A DNA stretch of 64,000 nucleotides from Desulfosporosinus cupriresistens (GCF_001707885.1 NZ_MASS01000008.1:1-64000); one strand, 5' to 3'; positions 34,865 through 47,183 are shown, numbered from the stretch's first letter. Notes: a model not told the origin generated them from the sequence alone. Numbers and translations: made by a program.

Positions 34865-36340
34865 TTAGCAGCGGACACCAGCTGCTCGAAATTGCTCCTG
34901 ATGCTCTCGCCAACTCTGGATCGAGCAATCTAAGACCACGCTCCCGTTCTCTACCAACCAAATCCGATCAGCATCCTGTAGGACTTCTCTTAGATCGTGT
35001 GTAACATATAGTATCGTCATATCCCATGCTGAAATCATTGTTTGAATCCCTACTCGGCTTGTTGCGTCTAGTCCAAGTAAAGGTTCATCCAGTAGAAGAA
35101 TCTCTGGGAGAGTTCGCAAGGCTGCTGCTAGGGCGACCTTTTGGCGTTCTCCACCACTTAAACGCTCAGGGGCAACATCCGCCAAGCATACAGGCAAACC
35201 AAAATTCTCCAATATTGCTAATCTCTCTTTATTTTTTACCTTCAAGTCTTGCTGAGACTCTCCATAAAAAATCTCATGATAGACGCTGCGGCCAATCAGA
35301 TATTCTCCTGCCTCTTGAAGAACTAAACGGATTTTTCTACGCAGTATATTCAAATTAGCTTTTGTAATCTGTTCTCCGCCAACTATTAGTTGCCCCTCAT
35401 TGGGCAGAATTAAGCCAACCGCACTTTCTAAAAGTGTTGTCTTGCCTGAACCAGAAGGACCAACTATGCCAATAAATTCGCCCGTCCTTACAACGTTATT
35501 CAAGTGTAGACGGGAATCATAATTAGCCTGTCTCCATTCCAGAGCAGCTGGCTGTTCTAACCTATCTTTTGCTCTGGGTTTTCCTGAGGCCATTATCTGT
35601 GAATATTTCAGTTTTGGGTCTAACGAGATCGGATTGGTGTATTCCTTCCTAAGACCATCTGGAGAATACATCTCACCGTTGTCTAATGCGTCACTGGGAT
35701 TACCCAAGTCTGAGATTTTTCCATTTTTGATAACCAAGAGACGATCCGCTTGTCTTGCTAACTCTGGGTCATGAGTAATCCAAAGTTGCCCGGTTTGAGC
35801 TTGGACTTTAAATAAGAGTTTCAACACATTCGCTTGAGAGTGCATATCGAGCATGGTTAAGGACTCATCCAATATAAGAAAGGATGGCTGTAAGGCTAAA
35901 ATAGCGGCAGTAACCAAGCGTTGTCTTTCTCCGCCTGAAAGTGTCGCAGGAGACTGGTCTTCCTTACCCTTTAAGCCCACAGACGCAGCCAGCTCTAGCA
36001 CTCTATTTACCACGGATTGTCTATCCCATCCCAGGTTTAAAAGTCCAAAGCCCAATTCTTCTGCTACCGTAGCGCCAATTGTTTGCCGACGAGGATGTTG
36101 CCCTACAAGCCCGATTTCTTGCCACCTTTTCACTGTGTTCCAATCACAAACGGTTTCGTCAAACGTGAGACGGATCTCCCCTTCTTTGGGTTCCAGCAAT
36201 CCGTTCAAGATCCTAGCCAAGGTTGATTTCCCGGAGCCATTAGCACCCATAAGCGCGATGATCTCACCCTGGTTCCAGTCAAAATTCACTCCGTTCAATA
36301 TATTGCCATAATGAATGTTCTGCACTTGGAGCACTTTCAT
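34865..36340 (-). CDS. Fused EcfA1-EcfA2 ATPase of an ECF transporter
   Basis: Most Firmicutes have two separate ATPase genes here, ecfA1 and ecfA2. This 491-residue protein contains both in one chain: the first Walker A is GANGSGKST with LSGGERQR and LILDESLTMLD (residues about 30-165), the second is GPSGSGKTT with LSGGERQK and LLLDEPLLGLD (about 290-430). The first half has an ESL in place of the usual DEP after Walker B, with the Glu retained. The fused pair should drive uptake of vitamins bound by S components encoded elsewhere. It lies after rplQ and a terminator, and before ecfT and truA. Confidence 0.9.
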   Translation of the reverse strand: MKVLQVQNIHYGNILNGVNFDWNQGEIIALMGANGSGKSTLARILNGLLEPKEGEIRLTFDETVCDWNTVKRWQEIGLVGQHPRRQTIGATVAEELGFGLLNLGWDRQSVVNRVLELAASVGLKGKEDQSPATLSGGERQRLVTAAILALQPSFLILDESLTMLDMHSQANVLKLLFKVQAQTGQLWITHDPELARQADRLLVIKNGKISDLGNPSDALDNGEMYSPDGLRKEYTNPISLDPKLKYSQIMASGKPRAKDRLEQPAALEWRQANYDSRLHLNNVVRTGEFIGIVGPSGSGKTTLLESAVGLILPNEGQLIVGGEQITKANLNILRRKIRLVLQEAGEYLIGRSVYHEIFYGESQQDLKVKNKERLAILENFGLPVCLADVAPERLSGGERQKVALAAALRTLPEILLLDEPLLGLDATSRVGIQTMISAWDMTILYVTHDLREVLQDADRIWLVENGSVVLDCSIQSWREHQEQFRAAGVRC

Positions 36341-36394
36341 CGACCGAAATCACTCCCCTTACCCTAGAAAAAGGTCCATCCAAATGCCATTAGC

Positions 36395-36438
36395 AAAGGC
36401 CGGGCATGCTTAAACAAAGTTTAAGCAACCCGGCCTTT
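36395..36438. terminator. Hairpin between rplQ and ecfA
   Basis: AAAGGCCGGG (36395-36404) pairs with CCCGGCCTTT (36429-36438), and inside it GCTTAAAC pairs with GTTTAAGC. It lies 11 bases after the rplQ stop and marks the end of the long ribosomal transcript. The T run is short. Confidence 0.75.
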
Positions 36439-36449
36439 AGCAACTCGCA

Positions 36450-36788
36450 TTATACGAGTTCGATGATTACCATTGTGGCAGCATCTCCCCGACGTAAGCC
36501 GAGTTTCATGATACGAGTATAGCCTCCCTGACGGTCAGCATATTTCGGCGCAATAGTATCAAACAATTTTGTAACAACATCTTCATCCATGAGATAAGCC
36601 ATCGTTAAACGACGGGCAGCCAAATCGCCTTGCTTGCCAAGTGAAATCATCTTTTCAGCAATAGCATTTAGTTCCTTGGCACGTGCTTCTGTCGTTTGAA
36701 TACGCTCATGTTTTAACAGGGAAGTGACAATGTTACGCAACATTGCCCCGCGATGACCCATGTTTTTTCCCAACTTGCGGTAAGCCAA
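36450..36788 (-). CDS. rplQ: 50S ribosomal protein L17
   Basis: L17 lies near the peptide exit tunnel. [31 protein letters not shown] is the typical N-terminus, and the protein has 112 residues. Last gene of the alpha operon part, 26 bases after rpoA. Confidence 0.98.
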   Translation of the reverse strand: MAYRKLGKNMGHRGAMLRNIVTSLLKHERIQTTEARAKELNAIAEKMISLGKQGDLAARRLTMAYLMDEDVVTKLFDTIAPKYADRQGGYTRIMKLGLRRGDAATMVIIELV

Positions 36789-36814
36789 TTACATTCCCCT
36801 CCTTTTGCACCGAA

Positions 36815-37762
36815 TTAGTCCTCAGCCGGGCGAAATATTAAACCTAGGTCTCTGAGTTTAAATTCCACTTCTTCTAAAGACTTGCGACCAAGGTTACGCA
36901 CTTTAATCATGTCTTCTTCCGTTTTTTGAGTTAACTCTTCAACCGAGTTAATTCCTGCCCTTTTGAGGCAGTTATAAGAACGAACGGACAGATCAAGTTC
37001 CTCAATCGTCATCTCGAGGATTTTATCTTTGGCTTCCTCTTCTTTTTCCACCATAACCTCAACATTGTTGAGCTTATCAGTAAGTCCCATGAAAAGGCGC
37101 AGATGATCACTCAGAATTTTGGCTGCCGAGCTGGTGGCCTCTTCCGGTGAGATACTGCCATTAGACCATGCTTCAAGAGTCAACTTGTCATAGTCCGTGA
37201 TCTGACCAACCCGGGTATCCTCGACCGTATAGTTGACCTTATAAATCGGGGCAAAGATGGAGTCAATAGGGATAACTCCAATGACATGGTCTGGCTTCTT
37301 GTTTTTGTCCGCAGAAACATAGCCACGACCGCGTTCCACCGTCATTTCCATAAATAGCCGACCATCTTTATCTAATGTAGCAATCTTCAAGTCATTGTTC
37401 AGAATCTCAATGTCTGGGTCACTAATAATATCAGCGGCCTTAACAACTCCTTCACCCTGAGACTCTATACGAATAATCCGCGGCTCATCCGTATAACCTT
37501 TCAGCGCTAAGGACTTCAGATTAAGAATAATGTCTGTAACGTCTTCTAAAACGCCCGGTATTGTAGAAAACTCATGGAGCACCCCTTCGATTTTGACCGA
37601 TGTCACCGCTGATCCTGGAAGAGCGGACAACAGGATGCGCCTTAAAGAATTCCCTAAGGTAATCCCATATCCCCTTTCAAGAGGCTCAACGACGAATTTA
37701 GCATAGGAGTCGTCTTCAGAACGCTCGATACACTCGATTCTGGGCTTCTCGATTTCTAACAT
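36815..37762 (-). CDS. rpoA: RNA polymerase alpha subunit
   Basis: RpoA dimerises to nucleate RNA polymerase and binds UP elements and activators. The N-terminal domain has [19 protein letters not shown]; the C-terminal domain has [22 protein letters not shown] and [13 protein letters not shown]. The ATG at 37762 (AAGGTG eight bases upstream) gives 315 residues; an upstream extension to 37813 overlaps the binding site and is not used. It follows rpsD by 69 bases. Confidence 0.98.
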   Translation of the reverse strand: MLEIEKPRIECIERSEDDSYAKFVVEPLERGYGITLGNSLRRILLSALPGSAVTSVKIEGVLHEFSTIPGVLEDVTDIILNLKSLALKGYTDEPRIIRIESQGEGVVKAADIISDPDIEILNNDLKIATLDKDGRLFMEMTVERGRGYVSADKNKKPDHVIGVIPIDSIFAPIYKVNYTVEDTRVGQITDYDKLTLEAWSNGSISPEEATSSAAKILSDHLRLFMGLTDKLNNVEVMVEKEEEAKDKILEMTIEELDLSVRSYNCLKRAGINSVEELTQKTEEDMIKVRNLGRKSLEEVEFKLRDLGLIFRPAED

Positions 37763-37831
37763 CGGTATGCACCTTCTTTCTCGAGAACTTGATATACAAA
37801 CCATCCAACCCACTTGGGCAGAACGTCAACA

Positions 37832-38461
37832 TTAACGGGAGTATTTCTCCACGATGAGGTGTTCTTGGATGGGCAGTTGAATATCTTCACGAGTAGGTAG
37901 TGCGACAACAGTTCCAGCAGCAGTATTGGCATCCAAGTTCAGCCATACAGGAACAGTACGTGAACCCAGATTTTCAAGAAGTTGTTTCATCCTTGGGGAA
38001 CTCTTGCTACCTTCTCTAACAGCAATAACTTCTCCTACACGCACGGAATAAGATGCTATGTCAACTTTTTTACCATTAATGGTAAAATGTCCGTGATTCA
38101 CGAGTTGACGAGCTTCCGGGCGGGATGAAGCAAAGCCCAAATGGAAAATGACATTGTCTAATCGTCGTTCCAACAACGAGAGCAGATTTTCACCAGTTAC
38201 CCCTTTACGCCGAGCCGCCTCGTCAAAATAGTGACGGAATTGTTTTTCCATAACACCGTACATGCGGCGTGCTTTTTGTTTCTCTCGTAACTGAAGACCA
38301 TATTCAGTGGGCTTCTTCGCACGGGCTTGGCCGTGTTGTCCGGGAGCATAGGCACGACGATCAATCGCGCACTTTCCAGTATAGCAACGCTCTCCTTTGA
38401 GGAATAATTTTAATCCCTCACGTCGACATAAGCGACAAACTGGACCAGTATATCTAGCCAT
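37832..38461 (-). CDS. rpsD: 30S ribosomal protein S4
   Basis: S4 is a primary 16S binder and translational repressor in many bacteria. [16 protein letters not shown], with Cys residues in a zinc-like CxxC...C arrangement at the N-terminus, and the S4 domain [22 protein letters not shown] are present. The ATG at 38461 follows AGGAGGTG and gives 209 residues. The ORF extension to 38509 runs into rpsK and is not coding. Confidence 0.98.
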   Translation of the reverse strand: MARYTGPVCRLCRREGLKLFLKGERCYTGKCAIDRRAYAPGQHGQARAKKPTEYGLQLREKQKARRMYGVMEKQFRHYFDEAARRKGVTGENLLSLLERRLDNVIFHLGFASSRPEARQLVNHGHFTINGKKVDIASYSVRVGEVIAVREGSKSSPRMKQLLENLGSRTVPVWLNLDANTAAGTVVALPTREDIQLPIQEHLIVEKYSR

Positions 38462-38474
38462 GATTACACACCTC

Positions 38475-38864
38475 CTATACCCTTCTGCGTTTCGGTGGCC
38501 GACAGCCATTGTGTGGAATCGGTGTCACGTCTTTAATTAAGTTTACTTCTAAACCAGCAGCTTGTAGCGCGCGAATAGCCGCTTCACGACCTGCACCTGG
38601 TCCTTTTACAAAGCATTCAACATCCTTTAAGCCATGTTCCATCGCAACTTTAGCACAGGTTTCGGCAGCCATTTGCGCAGCAAATGGCGTGCTTTTACGA
38701 GAACCTTTAAAGCCAAGGGAACCTGCACTGGACCAGGAGAGTGCGTTACCATGGGTATCCGTGATAGTTACCATGGTATTGTTAAATGTGGATTTGATAT
38801 GAGCAATTCCACTTTCAATATTCTTACGTTCCCGGCGTTTTGTCCGGACAACTTTACGTGCCAT
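38475..38864 (-). CDS. rpsK: 30S ribosomal protein S11
   Basis: S11 forms part of the platform near the E site. [15 protein letters not shown] and [20 protein letters not shown] are family text, ending in the usual basic RPPKRRRV. It has 129 residues and lies 13 bases before rpsD. Confidence 0.98.
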   Translation of the reverse strand: MARKVVRTKRRERKNIESGIAHIKSTFNNTMVTITDTHGNALSWSSAGSLGFKGSRKSTPFAAQMAAETCAKVAMEHGLKDVECFVKGPGAGREAAIRALQAAGLEVNLIKDVTPIPHNGCRPPKRRRV

Positions 38865-38882
38865 CTAAGTTATCCCCCCTTA

Positions 38883-39254
38883 TTACTTTTTACGTTTTGC
38901 TCCAACAGTCTTAGCCGGACCCTTACGAGTTCGGGCATTGGTTTTCGTGCGCTGACCTCGAACTGGAAGTCCACGACGATGGCGCAGGCCACGATAGGAA
39001 CCAATTTCCATAAGACGCTTGATATTGAGGGAAACTTCGCGACGCAGGTCGCCTTCAATCTTAAACTCTTTATCAATAACTTCCCGAAGCTTGCCGACTT
39101 CGTCTTCTGACAAGTCACGCACTCGGACATCCGGGCTTACGCCCGTTTTAGCGAGAATCTTATGTGAAGTTGGCAGCCCAATCCCATAAATATAGGTTAA
39201 GGCAACCTCTAAACGTTTCTCGCGCGGTAAGTCAACTCCAGCGATACGTGCCAT
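38883..39254 (-). CDS. rpsM: 30S ribosomal protein S13
   Basis: S13 in the head contacts P-site tRNA and the 50S subunit. [25 protein letters not shown] and [23 protein letters not shown] are conserved. The length is 123 residues, with GGAGGTG before the ATG. Confidence 0.98.
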   Translation of the reverse strand: MARIAGVDLPREKRLEVALTYIYGIGLPTSHKILAKTGVSPDVRVRDLSEDEVGKLREVIDKEFKIEGDLRREVSLNIKRLMEIGSYRGLRHRRGLPVRGQRTKTNARTRKGPAKTVGAKRKK

Positions 39255-39346
39255 CTAAAATTTACACCTCCACTATTTAAGTTCTGTATCAATATAAAAT
39301 CGGTGCATTGGAGGACTTACTCCAATCAGCCGCGCAACCGAAACTT

Positions 39347-39460
39347 CTAGCCTTGTCTTTGCTTGTGTTTCGGGTTCTCACAAATGACCATGACTTTACC
39401 ATGGCGACGAATAATTTTACATTTTTCACAGATCTTTTTAACAGAAGGCTTTACTTTCAC
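39347..39460 (-). CDS. rpmJ: 50S ribosomal protein L36
   Basis: A 37-residue protein starting [20 protein letters not shown] and continuing through [15 protein letters not shown]. The CxxC, C and H residues are those of the zinc-binding (C+) form. It starts with GTG, with GGGAGGG six bases upstream, and lies between infA and rpsM as in most Firmicutes. Confidence 0.97.
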   Translation of the reverse strand: MKVKPSVKKICEKCKIIRRHGKVMVICENPKHKQRQG

Positions 39461-39481
39461 CGTAATCCCTCCCTTTGGTCA

Positions 39482-39706
39482 TTACTTAAACCTATATGTG
39501 ATTCGTCCTCGTGATAGATCATAGGGGGAAAGCTCCACCGTGACCCGATCACCCGGAAGAATCCGGATAAAGTTCATTCGAATCTTTCCGGAGACGTGTG
39601 CCAAAACCTTGTGTCCGTTCGCTAACTCAACTTGGAACATGGCATTAGGTAGTGGCTCCAAGACCTTACCTTCAACTTCTATAACGTCTTCTTTTGACAT
39701 ACTCAT
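39482..39706 (-). CDS. infA: Translation initiation factor IF-1
   Basis: IF-1 fills the A site during initiation. The OB-fold text [24 protein letters not shown] and [15 protein letters not shown] are typical. Two ATG codons (39706 and 39700) are possible; the first is better spaced from GGAGG and gives 74 residues. It follows map closely without the KOW-domain gene often found here. Confidence 0.97.
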   Translation of the reverse strand: MSMSKEDVIEVEGKVLEPLPNAMFQVELANGHKVLAHVSGKIRMNFIRILPGDRVTVELSPYDLSRGRITYRFK

Positions 39707-39739
39707 TCACCCCTCCTCTGACAATCCTTTGGCACGTAC

Positions 39740-40486
39740 CTAACATCGAGTTAGAATTTCCAGGCCATTTTCCGTAATCGCAACTGTGTGTTCGAAATGG
39801 GCCGATGGCCTTTTATCTTTCGTAACTACAGTCCAGTGATCCTTTAACGTCTGCACTTCATACGTACCCATGTTCACCATGGGCTCAATAGCCAAGGCCA
39901 TACCTACCTCGAGTCGTGGTCCCCGGCCAGGTTTGCCAAAATTAGGGATCTGGGGATCCTCATGCATGGCCCTTCCAATCCCGTGCCCAACATAATCTCG
40001 CACGACAGAAAACCCATTAGCTTCCACATGCGTTTGGACCGCGTAAGAGACGTCATAAAGACGATTACCTAACTTAGCCTGCGCAATACCCAACATCAGG
40101 GACTCTTCAGTAACCCTTAAGAGTTTCTGGAGATCGGGACTTACTTCTCCAATGGGTAAGGTCACAGCAGCATCACCAAAATACCCGTCTATGACCGCAC
40201 CGCAATCAATACTAATAATATCCCCAGATTCTAAACACCTTAAACCGGGTATTCCATGAACTACCTGTTCATTTACAGAGGTACAGAGCGTCGCCGGGAA
40301 ACCATTGTACCCTTTAAACGCTGGTATGGCACCCTGCGCGCGGATATATTCTTCAGCCATGCGATCCAATTCAAGTGTCGTGACGCCGGGCTTTGCGAGC
40401 TCACGCATTAAGGCAAGGGTTTCACCTACGATTCGGCCCGCATTACGCATCCGGCTGAATTGGTTCGCATTTTTTAGCTCAATCAT
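39740..40486 (-). CDS. map: Methionine aminopeptidase type I
   Basis: Removes the first Met of new proteins using a di-metal site. Ligands are in SIDCGAVIDGYFGDAA (two Asp), YVGHGIGRAMHEDPQIPN (His), AIEPMVNMG (Glu) and the last Glu in HFEHTVAITENG. It is 248 residues, lies 5 bases after adk, and is co-transcribed with the ribosomal genes. Confidence 0.97.
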   Translation of the reverse strand: MIELKNANQFSRMRNAGRIVGETLALMRELAKPGVTTLELDRMAEEYIRAQGAIPAFKGYNGFPATLCTSVNEQVVHGIPGLRCLESGDIISIDCGAVIDGYFGDAAVTLPIGEVSPDLQKLLRVTEESLMLGIAQAKLGNRLYDVSYAVQTHVEANGFSVVRDYVGHGIGRAMHEDPQIPNFGKPGRGPRLEVGMALAIEPMVNMGTYEVQTLKDHWTVVTKDKRPSAHFEHTVAITENGLEILTRC

Positions 40487-40491
40487 GCCGT

Positions 40492-42430
<1,939 letters not shown>

Positions 42431-42431
42431 C

Positions 42432-42872
42432 CTATTCCACCTCTACTTTTCCACCCGCCGCAACAATCTTCTTTGCCGCGGCTGGGCTGACTTTGTCAAT
42501 TTTGACAGTCAGTGCTTTGGTCAATTCTCCCGTTGCAAGAATCTTAACGCCATCTTTAACAGCCTTAATGAGGCCGCTTTCCAAGAGGCTTTCAATTGTC
42601 ACTACAGTGTCATTCTCAAAACGTTCCAAATCACGGACATTCAAAACGACAATGTTTTTCTTTGAGATATTATTAAACCCTCGCTTTGGCATCCGGCGAA
42701 ACAGTGGATTTTGTCCGCCTTCAAAACCGGGACGAACTCCGCCGCCAGCCCGCGAGTTTTGTCCTTTGTGTCCTTTACCGGAAGTTTTACCATGTCCAGA
42801 TCCAACTCCACGGCCCAAACGCTTAGGTGCATGTGTTGATCCTTCAGCAGGCTTTAGTTCATGCAGTTTCAT
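42432..42872 (-). CDS. rplO: 50S ribosomal protein L15
   Basis: L15 is a late-assembly 50S protein near the exit tunnel. [37 protein letters not shown] is the glycine/lysine-rich N-terminus. The ATG at 42872 follows GGAGGTG by nine bases and gives 146 residues; the GTG at 42884 overlaps that site. Confidence 0.97.
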   Translation of the reverse strand: MKLHELKPAEGSTHAPKRLGRGVGSGHGKTSGKGHKGQNSRAGGGVRPGFEGGQNPLFRRMPKRGFNNISKKNIVVLNVRDLERFENDTVVTIESLLESGLIKAVKDGVKILATGELTKALTVKIDKVSPAAAKKIVAAGGKVEVE

Positions 42873-42890
42873 GCTTGCCCACACCTCCTT

Positions 42891-43073
42891 CTATTGAGCT
42901 TGTGTCTCTACAGTAACCAAGTGCATGCATTTATGAATCATCCCTAGAATCCCAGGGGTGTCCTCATGAACTGCACTTGATCCGACTTTTCCTAAGCCAA
43001 GTGCTTGTAACACTTTGTGTTGTGCTTTTGAATAACCGATCGGACTCTTAGTTAGTGTCACTTTTACTTTCAT
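42891..43073 (-). CDS. rpmD: 50S ribosomal protein L30
   Basis: A 60-residue protein starting [20 protein letters not shown], with the L30 core [22 protein letters not shown]. The ATG at 43073 lies six bases after GGAGGG; the TTG at 43079 is too close. Confidence 0.97.
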   Translation of the reverse strand: MKVKVTLTKSPIGYSKAQHKVLQALGLGKVGSSAVHEDTPGILGMIHKCMHLVTVETQAQ

Positions 43074-43085
43074 GACCAACCCTCC

Positions 43086-43586
43086 TTAACCTAGAACTTC
43101 TCCTACGGTCTTACCTCGGAGTTTGGCAATCTCTTCTGGACGCTTTAGAGATTTTAACGCCTCCATCGTCGCATTGACCATATTGTGTGCGTTTGCTGAG
43201 CCTAAAGACTTCGCGAGGATATCATGCACACCAGCAGCTTCAAGTACCGCCCGAACAGCGCCACCGGCAATAACTCCAGTCCCTTTTGAAGCCGGCTTTA
43301 ACAACACTTGGCCCGCGCCAAACACCCCAAGAATAGGGTGAGTAATTGTGGTTCCGTGCATAGGAACACTGAAGAGGTTTTTCTTTGCATCTTCGATTCC
43401 TTTGCGAATAGCCTCAGGCACTTCACCAGCTTTACCTAGTCCTGCGCCAACACGACCGTGACCGTCTCCAACCACTACGAGCGCGCTAAAGCTGAAACGA
43501 CGTCCACCTTTAACAACTTTGGCAACACGGGCTATATGAACGACTTTTTCATTCATGTCCGACTTATTAGCTTCGAATTTCGCCAA
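43086..43586 (-). CDS. rpsE: 30S ribosomal protein S5
   Basis: S5 helps decoding accuracy and mRNA unwinding at the entry pore. [27 protein letters not shown] and [20 protein letters not shown] are typical; the N-terminus is shorter than in some bacteria (166 residues). Confidence 0.98.
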   Translation of the reverse strand: MAKFEANKSDMNEKVVHIARVAKVVKGGRRFSFSALVVVGDGHGRVGAGLGKAGEVPEAIRKGIEDAKKNLFSVPMHGTTITHPILGVFGAGQVLLKPASKGTGVIAGGAVRAVLEAAGVHDILAKSLGSANAHNMVNATMEALKSLKRPEEIAKLRGKTVGEVLG

Positions 43587-43613
43587 TTTGATTTTTCCCT
43601 CCTTTACTCAAGC

Positions 43614-43982
43614 TTAGAAGCTGAGTCCAGCTTCTCGTGCTGATTCCGCCAATGCTGCGATTCGGCCGTGATATACATTTCCTCCACGATCGAATACCAC
43701 TTGCGTAATTCCTTTTTCAAGGGCTTTCTTCGCAACCAATTCGCCGACTCTTTGAGCACCAGCGGTATTTCCGCCAGATAAATCGGCAGCTTTGAACTCT
43801 GGATCGAGGGAAGAAGCAGCAACAATTGTCACACCGAGCTCATCATTGATTACTTGAGCGTAAATATGATTCAAGCTTCTAAAAACTGCTAAACGTGGTC
43901 GCTCTGCAACTCCGATAACAGCTTTGCGGATGCTCTTATGCTTTTTAACGCGGATAGCTTTTCGGTCCATGCGCTTAATCAA
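43614..43982 (-). CDS. rplR: 50S ribosomal protein L18
   Basis: L18 binds 5S r[26 protein letters not shown] and [25 protein letters not shown] are conserved. The start is a TTG at 43982, about nine bases after AAGGAGTG; the ATG four codons later is too far from it. It has 122 residues. An unusual 158-base gap with a dispersed repeat separates it from rplF. Confidence 0.97.
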   Translation of the reverse strand: MIKRMDRKAIRVKKHKSIRKAVIGVAERPRLAVFRSLNHIYAQVINDELGVTIVAASSLDPEFKAADLSGGNTAGAQRVGELVAKKALEKGITQVVFDRGGNVYHGRIAALAESAREAGLSF

Positions 43983-44083
43983 AGGGAACTCACTCCTTTC
44001 ACGACTGGCAAGAGATTTGGCCCTTGCCTCAATTTAATTACACTATGACAGAAAGCATAAACTTCGTTTGTATACTTTCTGGA

Positions 44084-44143
44084 GCATAAGGGCAACTAGG
44101 CAGCCGCCTTCGCTAACGCTTAGCGCCAGCCAAGTTTTCTTTA
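44084..44143 (-). repeat. 60-base dispersed repeat, copy B
   Basis: The minus-strand text begins TAAAGAAAACTTGGCTGGCG and ends GTTGCCCTTATGC, matching 25320-25380 closely but in the opposite chromosomal orientation. Its first bases are the rplF stop codon (44141-44143), so the element begins exactly where the gene ends. Its inner CGCTAA-GCG-TTAGCG is a perfect hairpin. Genes in this operon are otherwise only tens of bases apart. Confidence 0.82.
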
Positions 44144-44695
44144 CTTCTTAGCGCCCTTTTTACCGCCGGTCTTACCAACCTTACGACGGACGACTTCGCC
44201 TTCATACCGAATTCCTTTGCCTTTATATGGTTCAGGCTCACGCTCTGAACGAACTACTGCGGCAAAAGCACCGACAAGTTCTTTATCCATCCCTTTAATT
44301 AAGATCTTATTCGGAGCAGGGACTTCAAAGTCAATTCCTTCAAAGGGAGTAAGTTCAACAGGGTGAGACTTGCCGACCGTCAAAACCAACTTGTTTCCTT
44401 GCTTGGCAGCACGATATCCTACCCCAACCATATCTAAGCCCTTTGTGAATCCGTTCGAAACACCTTCCACCATGTTAGCGATTAAGGTGCGAGTCAAGCC
44501 ATGTAAAGATCTGCTCAACGGCTCATCGTTCGGTCGACTAACAATAACTTGTTGGCCATCGACTACAATGTTCATCAATGAATGCATTGTTCTCGTTAAG
44601 GTTCCCTTAGGACCCTTAACAGTGACCACATTTTCCTCTATTTTGAAGTCCACACCACTGGGGATCCCAATGGGGCGCTTGCCAATTCTGGACAT
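44141..44695 (-). CDS. rplF: 50S ribosomal protein L6
   Basis: L6 sits at the base of the L7/L12 stalk. [13 protein letters not shown], the duplicated domains, and [25 protein letters not shown] are family text. It has 184 residues; the stop codon is the first codon of the dispersed repeat copy. Confidence 0.98.
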   Translation of the reverse strand: MSRIGKRPIGIPSGVDFKIEENVVTVKGPKGTLTRTMHSLMNIVVDGQQVIVSRPNDEPLSRSLHGLTRTLIANMVEGVSNGFTKGLDMVGVGYRAAKQGNKLVLTVGKSHPVELTPFEGIDFEVPAPNKILIKGMDKELVGAFAAVVRSEREPEPYKGKGIRYEGEVVRRKVGKTGGKKGAKK

Positions 44696-44718
44696 TCACT
44701 GCACCTCCGTTGTGAAAT

Positions 44719-45117
44719 CTACCAAATGTAGGAGATTACTTCTCCACCAAGGCCCTCTTTGCGGGCTTTTTTATCTGTCATTATCCCCTTAGATGTCGAA
44801 ATAACTGCAATTCCGAGTCCACCAAGAACTTTCGGCATTTCATCCTTTTTCGCATAGACGCGTAGTCCCGGACGGCTTATCCGCTTTAGCCCGGTAATAA
44901 CACGCTCACGGTTTGGACCATATTTCAAATACATCCGAATCACGCCCTGTTTGTCGTCCGCAATGTATTCTACATCCTTGATGTACCCTTCTGCTTTAAG
45001 CAGTTCCGCAAGCTCTTTCTTAATACGAGATGCTGGCACCTCGACTTTATCATGATAAACCATTCCCGCGTTACGGATACGTGTTAAAAAGTCTGCAATC
45101 GGATCTGACATTGACAC
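44719..45117 (-). CDS. rpsH: 30S ribosomal protein S8
   Basis: S8 binds the central domain of 16S rRNA and in many bacteria represses the spc operon. [26 protein letters not shown] and the C-terminus [29 protein letters not shown] are typical. It has 132 residues. Confidence 0.98.
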   Translation of the reverse strand: MSMSDPIADFLTRIRNAGMVYHDKVEVPASRIKKELAELLKAEGYIKDVEYIADDKQGVIRMYLKYGPNRERVITGLKRISRPGLRVYAKKDEMPKVLGGLGIAVISTSKGIMTDKKARKEGLGGEVISYIW

Positions 45118-45145
45118 TTCAGTCGTCCCCCTTCCTTACAATGTA

Positions 45146-45331
45146 TTACCAACTGGCCTTCGTGACTCCTGGAAGTTCCCCTTTGTGAGCCAACTCCCGG
45201 AAGCAAATCCGGCAAATTCCGAATTTACGCATGTAAGCATGGGGACGTCCACAAAGCTTGCAACGGTTATGCGAACGAACGGCGAATTTTTGTCCACGGT
45301 TTTGGCGGACAACCATTGATGTCTTAGCCAC
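45146..45331 (-). CDS. rpsZ: 30S ribosomal protein S14, zinc type
   Basis: The short 61-residue S14 with two CxxC pairs, [20 protein letters not shown], is the zinc-binding form. Many relatives also have a zinc-free long form used in zinc starvation; none is in this window. Confidence 0.97.
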   Translation of the reverse strand: MAKTSMVVRQNRGQKFAVRSHNRCKLCGRPHAYMRKFGICRICFRELAHKGELPGVTKASW

Positions 45332-45351
45332 GCTCTTGAACCTCCTTTTCT

Positions 45352-45891
45352 CTAATCACGGTACGGCATTCCGAACCCACGAAGCAACTCGCGCGCTTCT
45401 TCGTCCGATTTTGCCGTTGTTACAAAGACTACATCCATTCCACGAAGCTTGTCGATCTTGTCATACTCCATCTCAGGGAAGATCAACTGTTCCTTAATTC
45501 CTAAGGTATAATTTCCACGTCCGTCAAACGCTTTCGCTGAAACACCACGGAAGTCCCGAACGCGAGGTAAAGCTACGTTTAAAAGGCGATCCATAAATTC
45601 ATACATCCGTTGACCACGCAGGGTAACTTTACAACCGATCGGCATCCCTTCACGTAGTTTGAATGCTGCAATGGATTTTTTTGCCCGCGTGACAATAGGT
45701 TTTTGACCTGTGATCTTCATTAAGTCTCCAAGAGCAGAATCGATCGCTTTGGAGTTTTGAACCGCTTCACCAACACCCATATTGATCACGATTTTATCAA
45801 TTTTAGGAATTTGCATGACATTTGTATAAGCAAACTTCTGCTGTAAGGCAGGAGCGATTTCGTTTTGGTATCTATCTTTCAGACGAGCCAC
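45352..45891 (-). CDS. rplE: 50S ribosomal protein L5
   Basis: L5 binds 5S rRNA and contacts P-site t[23 protein letters not shown] and [25 protein letters not shown] are conserved. It has 179 residues. Confidence 0.98.
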   Translation of the reverse strand: MARLKDRYQNEIAPALQQKFAYTNVMQIPKIDKIVINMGVGEAVQNSKAIDSALGDLMKITGQKPIVTRAKKSIAAFKLREGMPIGCKVTLRGQRMYEFMDRLLNVALPRVRDFRGVSAKAFDGRGNYTLGIKEQLIFPEMEYDKIDKLRGMDVVFVTTAKSDEEARELLRGFGMPYRD

Positions 45892-45911
45892 TGGGGTCCC
45901 TCCTTTCGCGA

Positions 45912-46265
45912 TTAGTGTTTATCCGGTAGATTCACGCCGCAATTTTTGCAGACGCGCACTTTTCCGTCTTCCGTCACCTTGACACTGACCCTAGTCACAG
46001 AATTACACTCTTGGCAGTATAACATAACATTCGAGCTGGCCATCGGAGCTTCTTTTTGAACGATGCCACCTTGAGGCATGCTTTGAGAAGGTTTTGTATG
46101 CCGTTTAACGATGTTTGCCTTCTCAACTACCACGCGACCCTTCTTGAGAATCACATCGATGATTTTGCCTTTTTTACCGGCATCCTTACCGCTGATGACC
46201 ATGACATAATCGCCTTTTTTTACATGTATCTTATCAGGTTGTACCTTATGCTTAGTAGCAGCCAC
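45912..46265 (-). CDS. rplX: 50S ribosomal protein L24
   Basis: L24 starts 50S assembly. [22 protein letters not shown] is the KOW motif. The C-terminal CQEC ... CKNC pair is the zinc-like version. The GTG at 46265, six bases after GGAGGTG, is chosen over the ATG at 46280, which precedes the site; this gives 117 residues. Confidence 0.97.
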   Translation of the reverse strand: MAATKHKVQPDKIHVKKGDYVMVISGKDAGKKGKIIDVILKKGRVVVEKANIVKRHTKPSQSMPQGGIVQKEAPMASSNVMLYCQECNSVTRVSVKVTEDGKVRVCKNCGVNLPDKH

Positions 46266-46293
46266 TTTCTTCACCTCCATACGTCATGGGGTC

Positions 46294-46659
46294 TTAGATA
46301 ACTTCCGGTGCCAGGGATATGATTTTCATAAAATTATCACGCAGTTCGCGAGCAACTGGTCCGAAGATACGGGTTCCGCGCGGGCTTTTGTCATCTTTAA
46401 TGAGGACTGCAGCATTTTCGCTAAACCGGATATATGAACCGTCTTGACGTCTAATCTCTTTTTTTGTCCGCACGATAACAGCCTTGACAACTTCCCCTTT
46501 TTTGACAACGCCCCCTGGTGTTGCTTGTTTAACGGAAGCAACGATGATATCACCAATCGATGCATATCGGCGCATTGAACCGCCGAGTACATGAATACAC
46601 ATTAGCTCTTTAGCGCCTGAGTTGTCTCCAACTCTAACCCTAGTTTGTACTTGGATCAT
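46294..46659 (-). CDS. rplN: 50S ribosomal protein L14
   Basis: L14 lies at the subunit interface near the factor site. [27 protein letters not shown] and [25 protein letters not shown] are typical. It has 121 residues. Confidence 0.98.
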   Translation of the reverse strand: MIQVQTRVRVGDNSGAKELMCIHVLGGSMRRYASIGDIIVASVKQATPGGVVKKGEVVKAVIVRTKKEIRRQDGSYIRFSENAAVLIKDDKSPRGTRIFGPVARELRDNFMKIISLAPEVI

Positions 46660-46695
46660 TCCATTTGACCCCCTTCCGAACTAATATAACGAATT

Positions 46696-46956
46696 TTAGA
46701 TGGCAATTGCTTTTTCAAGTATTTCAACTACACGCCAGCATTTATCTTTACTCAAAAGGCGAGTTTCCATGATCGAGACAGTGTCACCGATATGCGCTTC
46801 ATTGTTTTCGTCATGAGCCTTATATTTTTTCGTATGAGTAATTGATTTTTTATAAATCGGGTGACGCTCAGTAATTTCAACCGCTACAACGACAGTTTTA
46901 TCCATCTTGTCGCTGACTACCTTGCCGATCCGAACTTTACGTAGGGCTCTTTCCAC
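46696..46956 (-). CDS. rpsQ: 30S ribosomal protein S17
   Basis: S17 is a primary 16S binder. The OB fold includes [21 protein letters not shown] and [38 protein letters not shown]. It has 86 residues. Confidence 0.98.
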   Translation of the reverse strand: MERALRKVRIGKVVSDKMDKTVVVAVEITERHPIYKKSITHTKKYKAHDENNEAHIGDTVSIMETRLLSKDKCWRVVEILEKAIAI

Positions 46957-46979
46957 GCTAAGAAGCCTCCTTTCTCAAC

Positions 46980-47183
46980 TTAGACACGTTCAATCTTCAA
47001 CTCACGCTCGCGAAGAATCGTTTTACCGCGAGCAATACCTTTGCGAACTTCACGAATTCGCATTGGGTTATCGAGTTGACCCGTCGCCAATTGGAAACGC
47101 AAATTAAACAGTTCGGTTTTGAAATCGTCGATTTCCTTTAACACTTCATCATTTGTTAGGTCACGAAAATCCTTAGTTTTCAT
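46980..47183 (-). CDS. rpmC: 50S ribosomal protein L29
   Basis: L29 lies by the exit tunnel and helps form the SRP docking site. The ATG at 47183 after AAGGAGG gives 67 residues beginning [20 protein letters not shown]. Its start overlaps the end of rplP by 11 bases; the longer frame to 47267 lies inside rplP. Confidence 0.97.
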   Translation of the reverse strand: MKTKDFRDLTNDEVLKEIDDFKTELFNLRFQLATGQLDNPMRIREVRKGIARGKTILRERELKIERV

